Source: Larix kaempferi (Eukaryota > Streptophyta > Pinopsida > Pinales > Pinaceae). From it: a DNA stretch of 64,000 bases. Location of the stretch: NCBI GenBank assembly GCA_027924585.1, contig BSBM01000762.1:10202501-10266500 (forward strand). Direction: 5' to 3'. Below are positions 56,815 through 64,000 of the stretch, in pieces. Position 1 is the first letter of the stretch, and every line of letters starts with the position of its first letter. A program made the translations under genes and the position numbers. The notes under the pieces were generated by a model. The model was given only the letters and a program-made list of their open reading frames with translations, searched no databases and was not told where the DNA came from.

Positions 56815-57542
56815 ATGAATACAAGAAAAACAAATTGGGAACCCCCTTTGAATACTAACATTGCAGGTGGAAGAGGTCGAGGTCGTAATGCAGGTCAGGG
56901 AAGACACATGTACTTTGATGAGATAATTGCTAGGGATGATTCTTCCACTAGACCACTGCGGAACTCTACAGGTAGGGGAAATTTTGTTCCTCCCAATCTT
57001 GAACACTCAGCATCCACAGTGGAGAATACAACGGGACCTTCAACTCCTGTTGCAGAAAGTAAACCTCCTGAAGATAAGGAAAGTGTTGTAGGTGCACCAG
57101 ATAGAGAGGATATCTATCATATAGATGGAACGAGAGTTACTAAGGAAGTGTGGTTGGAGACTCGCAGAATAGCAGATGAAGAAAGAAGGCGAGGAGAAGA
57201 GAGGAGAGAGGAAGAACGTATAAAGGAAACTGTTAATTTCTAGACCAGAACCATGGCTAGTAGAGAATAGGGGGTGAGAATGGACATGAGGATCACCAGG
57301 AGGAAGAAGGAGAAAATAATCATCCTGGTAATACTGTGGCTACATTAGAATTTCCTATCCTCTAGACACCTGGAACAACCCCTATGAAGAATATCTCACC
57401 ATCAGTTCTCCCGAATTTTTATGGTAAGTCCTCTAAGGATCCTGATGAGTTTCTTCTTGAGTTTGATATCCTATATCGCAGCTATGATTATACCTCTAGT
57501 GCTCAGAAGCTGAAGTTATTCCCAGCCACCTTGAAGGGAAAT
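56815..57542 (+). pseudogene. Gypsy-C gag, second copy, truncated
   Basis: ATG at 56815; the Arg/Gly-rich N-terminus is open here (the Gln at the position of the first-copy TAG near 46566 is intact). A TAG at 57241, a one-base loss in a G run near 57270 and the abrupt end at the LFPATLKGN capsid motif (57542) disable it. Confidence 0.85.
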
Positions 57543-57710
57543 GGGAAGGGAAGGTATTTCAATAATGTATTGTATGTACCTAATCTTGTAGAAAAATTAC
57601 TCTTTGTATACCAAATGACCCACACTGGTTCAGCCAAGAGATCAATCTTCACTCAGAATGACATGGAGATATCGGAAATTTCCACTGGGAAAAAGTAACA
57701 TTGGTTTCTC
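57543..57710 (+). mobile_element. Copia-like protease/integrase-spacer scrap fused to Gypsy-C gag
   Basis: Reads FNNVLYVPNLVEKLLFVYQM and ISEISTG, a wording typical of the segment between protease and integrase in Copia polyproteins. It is joined in frame to the Gypsy-C capsid, giving a chimeric open frame 57384-57698. No LTR or target duplication is at either junction, so it results from deletion or illegitimate joining. Confidence 0.55.
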
Positions 57711-57776
57711 TGTGAATCCATATGGAACGTTAAGCAAGTACAAGATCGTGCTATAAAACAAGATCAGTTAGTTACA

Positions 57777-59118
57777 ACATTTAGAGACAGTGCTCTAACA
57801 TGGTTCATGAATTATTCCGTTGGACAAAACAGATCACTAGCCGATATCAAAACTGTGCTTATTAGAGAATTCATGAAACCTAAGTCAGAATCTTAGTGCA
57901 TCACAAAGATAACAGAAATCAAGCAGAAACCTAATGTGACTATGTGGGAGTTTGATCAAAAGTTCAAAGAATTATTAGATCAAGTTAGCTATTAAATAGC
58001 ACCGCAAAAACATCAATAATGGTTCATAGTTGTGTTTTTTCCCCATATTATATTACCGTTGATGCAACAGAAGGTAACCTCGCAAAAAAAAGCATTAGAA
58101 ATTGCAATGAAACTAGAAGCCTCGCTCGTAGGAGAAACTAGTACAGGTATGGTACAAATACAGACACAGTTAGCTAATTTTACATTATAGCTACAAGATA
58201 TGAAGAAAGGAAAAGAAAAAAGAGAAGAGGTTTGGTGTACAAAATGTAAAGGATAGGGACATTCCAAGGAACACTGTCCTATATTCAGAGACTACATCAC
58301 TAGTGGAGCACCAAACCAATTGAATCAAAAACAAGGATGATAGTGTGAGATTTTTCGATGTAGAGGACATCGCCCAGAAGACTGTTACCTGCTTTAGAAA
58401 TATGTACAGACACCAAAGAACCTGTACTGAACATTTTGTAAGTTAGTTGGACATGATGATACCAACTGTACAACTTATGATCTCATGATAGAAATAAAGC
58501 ATGATGTCTACATAGTACAAGGAGAAACACCAGATAATAATGAAAGTGCGCAGTATGACCAAGGTGCATATAGAGTACGTGGTGGATACCGAAGAAGAGG
58601 ACACAACACTGGACAAAGGACGAGGTACAGGTCAGATTGTATGCTATAACTACACTCAACCGGGACATTTAGCAAGAGACTTTCAAAACCCATGCACTAC
58701 TTGTAGGTACTGTAAGTCATTTGACCATGTCATTGAAGCATGTCCCATTTTGCAAGGAAAAATGAAAGAGAAAATACTAGAAGGACCTAACCAGAACATA
58801 CAGATGATCGTAGCTGAGAAAAGAAATGAAGATCGCAACATTCATGTTATGACGCGAAGTGGATCCGTGACAAGAGATGATAGGACAAATGAATCTTTGA
58901 ATTATGAAGATCACTTAAATAGACCAAAACCTACTGATGGGCCTTGGGTAAGAAAAGAAACTGGAAAAATGCCCACATTTAACCCTAACCAAGAGAAAAA
59001 GGCATTCATGGAAGCAAGAAAAAGCTTTCAGAATGTGGAACCTTCGACCACAAGGACCCAATTGCAAAGTGATCATACACCAATACTGGATATGTTGATA
59101 TCATATGATGGATTGTGA
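57777..59118 (+). pseudogene. Gypsy-D gag with five CCHC zinc knuckles
   Basis: The capsid part begins with SALTWFMNYSVGQNRSLADI and IREFMKP, MWEFDQKFKELL; stops there are at expected Gln codons. Five knuckle-like units follow at about 58236-58277 (CTKCKG-stop-GHSKEHC), 58344-58385 (one Cys is Phe), 58425-58469 (first Cys lost), 58642-58683 (two Cys changed) and 58702-58743 (CRYCKSFDHVIEAC, intact). A frame change lies between the second and fourth. The tail 58750-59118 is hydrophilic and open. Multiple knuckles suggest strong nucleic-acid binding; the usual number in plant gypsy gag is one or two. Confidence 0.78.
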
Positions 59119-59319
59119 ACTTCTCCAGAACAACTAAGTCCTATAACGCAGTTCTTACAGAGGTGCATAAAGTTGCTAAGGCATGGAAACGCCTTAGGGG
59201 AATTACAGAACATATTGGGAAATTACGAACAGTGTAATATAGTGAATGATGCATATAAAGAATTTCATCATATCAAGAACCAGATAAGGAAAGGAAGAGA
59301 AATGAGGCTAAATGTGCAG

Positions 59320-59680
59320 ATTGGAGATTATTAAATGGACTAGGTCATTCTCGACCTAGGCTCAGAGGTGAATGTCCTGACAAAACAAACAAGGCAATAA
59401 ATGCAAAATCCAAAGTTATCTTGGTCTCCTATACAATTGAGGTTAGCTAATCAGAGAAAGGTTATACCCTTCGGAATATTTATCAAGTGTTCTTGTAGAC
59501 ATTGATGGAGTACGAAGTAAAGCAGACTTCAAGGTTACCGAGATCATAGATAACATCAATCCTTATCCTGCATTATTGGGGATTGACTGGGAAATCGACA
59601 ACCTCACAATCATCAATCTCAAGAAAAAACAAATGATATTTGGAGGATCGGATATCAGGGTCATTGCACCCTTGTATCCT
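59320..59680 (+). pseudogene. Gypsy-D aspartic protease
   Basis: VILDLGSEVNVLTKQTRQ (DLGS variant of the DSG/DTG active site) at about 59340, then PIQLRLANQRKVIPFG, a frame change near 59490, then the flap and C-terminal part ALLGIDWEIDNLTIINL (59565-59615). TAA or TAG codons stand at expected Gln. Confidence 0.75.
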
Positions 59681-60460
59681 TCACAAGGACCTCGATATAT
59701 TGAACCAGTCCAAGAAGAATGTATATCTCAAGAACTTGATAATATCTACAAGATTATAGTGAATCAGGAAGATTACACTAATCCTACAGATGATGGACCA
59801 TTGAGCTGGAGATGCGACAATTCTTGCATATCAGAATCAGACGCAGGAATTAAGAACTGGCAGATCCAAATGCATGAAATATCAGAAAGACGATCTGCAA
59901 AGGTAACAAAGTCACTAGGTTGGATTGGAATAAAGGTAAGTCCAATTACTACTTATGATGGCTTAGGAAATATCCATGCATTTATTCATGAATATATAGT
60001 ATCAGTTCGAGGAGAACATAAGTTAGCCGCTCTAGAATTAGCATTGCGAGCTACACCTACTAGATGGTGGGATACACATAAAGAAAACTTAAACACATGG
60101 GAAGAATGTAAGCACGTAATGGAAATGAAATTTGCATGGCATAATGACATAGTACAAGAAAAATACAACGGACAGACTGATCCTAGAGATCATATAGAAC
60201 TTTGCTTGAAATCTTGGATACATACGCCTAAGAAATATTGGGTTCACATATTTATACACACATTGTATCAAATACCAAAGAATTGGTATACAGAAGCTAA
60301 ACTTTGTAGAGGCACAATAGATTGGCACATATTGGTAACTGATTTTCAATCCACTTTTAGTTTTGAGGATGATTGTCTGAGTATCAGTGAGGCTCTGCAG
60401 GTCATTAAAAGGAATATATTCAATGATACCACGTTACCAATATATAAACAACCAGATTGA
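59576..60460 (+). pseudogene. Gypsy-D protease tail plus two capsid-like domains upstream of RT
   Basis: A 294-codon open frame. Residues 1-35 are the end of the protease. Residues about 122-187 read as a gag/capsid core (ITTYDGLGNIHAFIHEYI, ALRATPTRWWD, WEECKHVMEMKFA); residues about 196-268 as a second one (YNGQTDPRDHIELC, WVHIFIHTLYQIPKNWY, TIDWHILVTDF). Both show the pattern of plant Retrotrans_gag domains: short G-x-D or GL start, an aromatic WW/WY after a helix, a TW/DW turn and a final F. They are unlike each other in detail, so this is not a recent tandem duplication. They lie after the protease, where a polyprotein would release them as part of Pol or as a separate product. Role unknown. 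Confidence 0.68.
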
Positions 60461-63419
60461 GAAATATAGTTTGAGCATGCCCTTGAATGTTATAACTTTG
60501 CACTAGATGAAGAAGAAAATGAAGATCCTCTCGATGTGCATATACCTGAGTCAGAAAGAAAACGCAAGGTTGAAGGGCCTAATTTAGAAATTCCATACTT
60601 GATTAATCCTGTGAAGACCAGAAAGATCAACATTGGTACTGAGAATGAACCAAAATTTGCTTCTATTGGGATTAGTGGGATGAAGAAACAATAGGACAGA
60701 TTGCAAACCTAGTGTGCGATTATTAAGATTTATTTCCTACTAAGTTTTCTGAAATGAAAGGCATTTTAGGTGACTTGGGAGTTATGAAGATACCTCTCAA
60801 ACTTGATGCAAAGCCTATTAATCAAATACCTTACAGATTGAATCCCAGATATAAAGAACAGGTGAAGGAAGAAATTGATAAGATGCTTGATGCAGGAATT
60901 ATTGAACTAGTAGAAGAATTAGAATGGATAAATCCTACGGTAATTCAAGATAAGAAAGATAAAGGTGAAATCAAAATTTGTGTGGACCTTAGGAAATTGA
61001 ATGATGCATCTCTACATGACCCATTTCCTACTCCATTCACAAATGAAGTGTTAGATAACATAGGTGGATAGGAGGCATACTCTTTCACTGATGGATTTTT
61101 TGGATATCATCAAATTAGAATTGCTACAGAAGATAGACATAAGACCACATTTGATACTGAATGGGGATCATACTAGTACATTGTTATGTCGTTTGGATTG
61201 AAGAACACACCTGCTATATTTTCAAGAGTTGTTGTAGCTTCATTTAAGGATTGTATTCATAAGTTCTTAGAAGTCTATTTTGATGACTGGACAGTATTCA
61301 GCCTTTTGAAGAATCATTATGCGAACTTAAGAATGATGTTAGAAAAGTGTAGACAATACCATATTTCCTTGAACCTAAAGAAGAGCATATTTTGTGTTCC
61401 CTATGGTATTCTATTGGGACACATAGTATGTAAGCAGGGATTGATGGTTGACCCATCAAAGATCGCAATCATTGTAAATATTCCAGCACCTAATTTGGTG
61501 AAGTAGTTATGCACTACATTGGTGCATACATGATACTATAGGAAATTCATCAAAGGATATGCACTGATCATTGTTCCTATGGAGAAATTATTAAAGAAAG
61601 AAGAGAAGTACAGTTGGACTGAAAATTTCCAAAAAGGATTCGATACATTGAAATATAAAATGGTTATGGCACCTATTCTAGTCTTTCCTGATTGGAATAA
61701 ACCATTACATGTACACGTAGATGATTAATCTATAGCACTTGGCATTGTACTAGATCAACCAGTTGAGGGAGGCATCAATCATCCCATTGCATTTTCAAGC
61801 ATAAAGCTATCTTCGACAGAGAATAATTATACCACGATAGAAAGGGAAGGCTTAGCTATGGTATACACATTGCAAGAGGTTTAGACACTATCTACTAGGT
61901 TCGCATTTCTGTATGTTTACTACCATTCAGCTTTGAAGTACTTGGTCAATAAACCGGTGTTAGGGGGGAGAATATGCTGATGGTTGTTACTGTTTCAGGA
62001 ATATGATTTTGAAATCATTGTGAAACCAGGAAGATTGAATGCAGGACCTAACCATCTGTCACACATTGAGCCAGGTGAAGAACCGAGTAGTTTGGAGGAT
62101 AGTCTACCATATGTGCAGTTGTTCTCTATCCATATAACAAATGACTAGTTCAGAGATATCATAGAATTTATGACTACAATATTAGAGCTTACAGAGTTTA
62201 CTACGCAGCAAAAGAAAAAATAAGTGGTAAGAGCAGTTGAATTTACTCTAATTGCTAGACAATTGTATAAATTAGGACCAGATGAACTATTACAAAGATG
62301 CATACTAGAACCCAAAATAACTAGTATACTGATCGAAGCACATTCAGGTGTATCTGGAGGACACTACGTAGGAAGAGCTACTGGGAAGAAAATTTTGAGA
62401 TCAAGACTATGGTGGCCTATGATACACAAAGACTCAAAAGAACATTGTCGAATGTGAGATGTATGCCAAAGAATGGGAAAGCCATCTCGTTGAGATAAGA
62501 TGCCATTGCTGCCACAACTGACACTTCAAGCCTTTGATAAATGGGATATTGACTTCGTGGGAGCTATTAACCCACCCAGAAAGCGAACTAGATCAAGGTA
62601 TATCATCATAGCTACATATTATTTGACGAGATGGGAAGAGGAGAAACCAGTGAAGGAATGTAGCACAGTTACTCCTACGCAGTTCATTTTTTAGAATATT
62701 TTGACAAGGTTTGGATGTCCAAATTTTTAATGAGTGATCAGGGCACCCATTTCTTGAATAGAACTATTGCATCCCTGACAGAAGAATTTCATATATACCA
62801 TCAGAAGAGCACACCATATCATCCACAAGCTAATGGCACTGTACAAGCCTTTCAAAAAGTCTTGGAGAATGCATTGACCAAAGTATGTAACACAAAAGGG
62901 GATGATTGGGATCTCATAATATCATCAGTATTATGGGCATATAGAACAACATGTTAGAAGTTGACAGGTCATACACCTTTCAAATTAGCATATGGATAGG
63001 AAGTTGTCATTCCCATGGAATACATAGTACCAATTTTGAGAATTGCAACATTTACAGATATGGAAGATGATCATACAATGCAAGAAATACTACTACACTT
63101 AGTTGGATTGGAGGAAGATCACTTCATTGCAGGTTTTCACCAACAATTGCAGAAAGACAGAGAACAAGTATGGCATGATAGACACATCAAGAATAAATTT
63201 TTCCAAGTAGGAGACTTTGTCCTCCTCTACGATAGCAAATTTATAAAATTTCTTGGAAAATTCAAAATGCATTGGTTAGGACCATACATTCTTAAGAACG
63301 TCATTAGTGGTGCCACAGTTCAGTTAGCCACACTTCTTGGAGAAAATTTTAAAGGACTTGTTAATGGGAGTAGAATAGATCCTTACAAGGATGGCCCTAC
63401 TCTTCCAGGTATCAGTTAA
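60461..63419 (+). pseudogene. Gypsy-D pol: reverse transcriptase, RNase H, integrase
   Basis: A linker (WDEETIGQIANLVCDY) leads to RT: LFPTKFSEMKGILGDLG, YRLNPRYKEQVKEEIDKML, KICVDLRKLND, MSFGLKNTPAIFSR and catalytic YFDD at about 61276. RNase H VHVDD (61705-61725), TTIEREGLAMVY, HSALKYLVN. The integrase finger HSGVSGGHYVGRAT ... CQRMGK (one Cys replaced by a stop), core Asp in DIDFVGA, Asp in MSDQGTHF, Gln (CAA 62844-62846) in place of the catalytic Glu. The C-terminal part 63015-63419 (WHDRHIKNKFFQVGDFVLLYDSKF, MHWLGPYILK) is open. Many stops at expected Gln; a one-base loss near 62705. No chromodomain. Confidence 0.88.
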
Positions 63420-64000
63420 GCAACGCAAGACAATTTTAAGTGTCAAGTGCAGTTGAAATTGGACACTAAACATAAAAGAATAAGAGTCTGCACACAATTT
63501 GGTAAAATGTGAACTTTTCACAAAAATTAAGGATGTGCTGCGAAGCACACATAGCAAGTTGAGTTGCGAAGTAAAAGAGGAATTGTGCTGTGAAGTTAAA
63601 GTAAGTAAAGGAAAATGCATAGTGAACCTCGCAATTCACATACCCACTAGCAAAGGGAAATGTGCAGTGAACCTCGTAGTTCACATGACTGCTAGCGAAG
63701 TAAAGGAAAACTAGTCGTTACAGTTTTTTATCGAAAAGTGGCATTTATACAATACTATCAGAAACCAGATGTTTCCGCATTTAAGGCATATTCATCCATT
63801 GAAGACACATTCAATGAAGGGAAATGACCAATATCTAAGCAATATTTGGCCAACGGACATAGAATTTAATGATAAGTTATCCATTTTTGGGAGCGTTTTA
63901 GTGTTGAGGTGCCTATAAATAGTAAATACCACTTACTTACTGGTTTTACCATGAATGTTAATTTTTTACGACCTGTAATTTCCAAGTTTTTACCAATGGA
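63420..64000 (+). other. Gypsy-D trailer with hairpin-containing tandem repeat
   Basis: Non-coding. A 45-bp unit occurs at 63607-63651 and 63652-63696 and partly after; each contains GTGAACCTCGCAATTCAC or GTGAACCTCGTAGTTCAC (63622-63639, 63667-63684), an imperfect palindrome. Degenerate relatives (GCGAAGCACACATAGCAAG, GTGCTGTGAAGTTAAAG) precede. No LTR start is recognised before the window ends. GTGCCTATAAATAG near 63910 is TATA-like and could belong to the 3' LTR. Confidence 0.55.

Larger units (their letters stand above)
44922..57542 (+). mobile_element. Gypsy-C: Athila-like Ty3/gypsy with ORF3, again LTR-internal-LTR-partial gag
   Basis: LTRs 44922-46391 and 55253-56722 (both 1470 bp, about 9 mostly transitional differences in the first ~135 bases), Asp-type PBS after each, gag after each. 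The internal region codes gag, a DLGA-type protease as in Athila, RT with FMDD, RNase H, integrase, a minisatellite and ORF3. The second gag breaks at 57542. It is inserted in the second Gypsy-B gag. Its coding frame is broken mostly by stops. Confidence 0.88.
57711..64000 (+). mobile_element. Gypsy-D: Ty3/gypsy without visible 5' LTR, five-zinc-knuckle gag and capsid-like insert in pol
   Basis: Gag, protease, two capsid-like domains, RT (YFDD), RNase H and integrase follow in order to 63419, then a repeat-bearing trailer to the window end. The 5' LTR and PBS are missing, and the 3' LTR, if any, begins beyond or near the right edge. Lineage within Ty3/gypsy is not assigned. Confidence 0.82.

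Overview
The window is repeat-dominated nuclear DNA of a land plant, most likely a seed plant with a large genome. The evidence is two plant host-gene fragments, plant-type Copia and Ty3/gypsy elements, plant tRNA-derived sequences, and primer-binding sites (PBS) for initiator-Met and Asp tRNAs. Old, moderately diverged LTR pairs and possibly very long introns suggest a gymnosperm, but I cannot prove that from sequence alone. There is no sign of bacterial, organellar or CRISPR sequence.

Layout. (1) 1-3.7 kb: anonymous AT-rich DNA with local duplications, a tRNA-derived SINE head (minus strand), and a broken t-SNARE gene fragment (SYP31/32, Sed5-like) with a recognisable intron. (2) 3.75-10.7 kb: Copia-1, complete at both ends (5-bp target duplication AAAAC), but most coding sequence is gone and it carries two minisatellites. 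(3) 10.7-14.3 kb: low-copy-looking DNA with one intact-looking minus-strand exon encoding the C-terminus of a type-2 tryptophan synthase beta subunit. (4) 14.26-26.87 kb: Gypsy-A, a Tat-like element with an Asp-tRNA PBS, a plant-type RNase H placed between protease and RT, and an unusual ~3.66-kb LTR that itself contains a long ORF. (5) 26.9-28.7 kb: anonymous DNA, a tRNA-like pseudogene and a CACTA-type remnant. (6) 28.74-44.92 kb: Gypsy-B, a chromodomain gypsy (chromovirus), arranged LTR-internal-LTR-partial internal, with Copia-2 nested in its integrase (35.7-40.7 kb). (7) 44.92-57.54 kb: Gypsy-C, an Athila-like element, also LTR-internal-LTR-partial internal, with an extra ORF3 between pol and the 3' LTR. 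(8) 57.5-64 kb: a short Copia-like scrap, then Gypsy-D, whose gag has five zinc knuckles and whose pol carries two capsid-like domains between protease and RT.

Most notable result. The ORF inside the Gypsy-A LTRs and ORF3 of Gypsy-C are homologous. They share conserved blocks (AGW, EGRY, SLQ, HGLIKL, TWD), followed by an acidic linker and a C-terminal coiled coil. One accessory protein family therefore occupies two positions: internal and 3' of pol in Gypsy-C, but inside the LTR in Gypsy-A, where it is duplicated with every insertion.

None of the retroelement reading frames is intact end to end. Decay is mostly nonsense: in Gypsy-C one frame from 47692 to 52374 has 18 internal stops and no frameshift, and most stops stand where Gln, Arg or Trp is expected. 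That fits C-to-T decay of methylated DNA. All domain and family names below come from reading motifs by eye; no database search was run.
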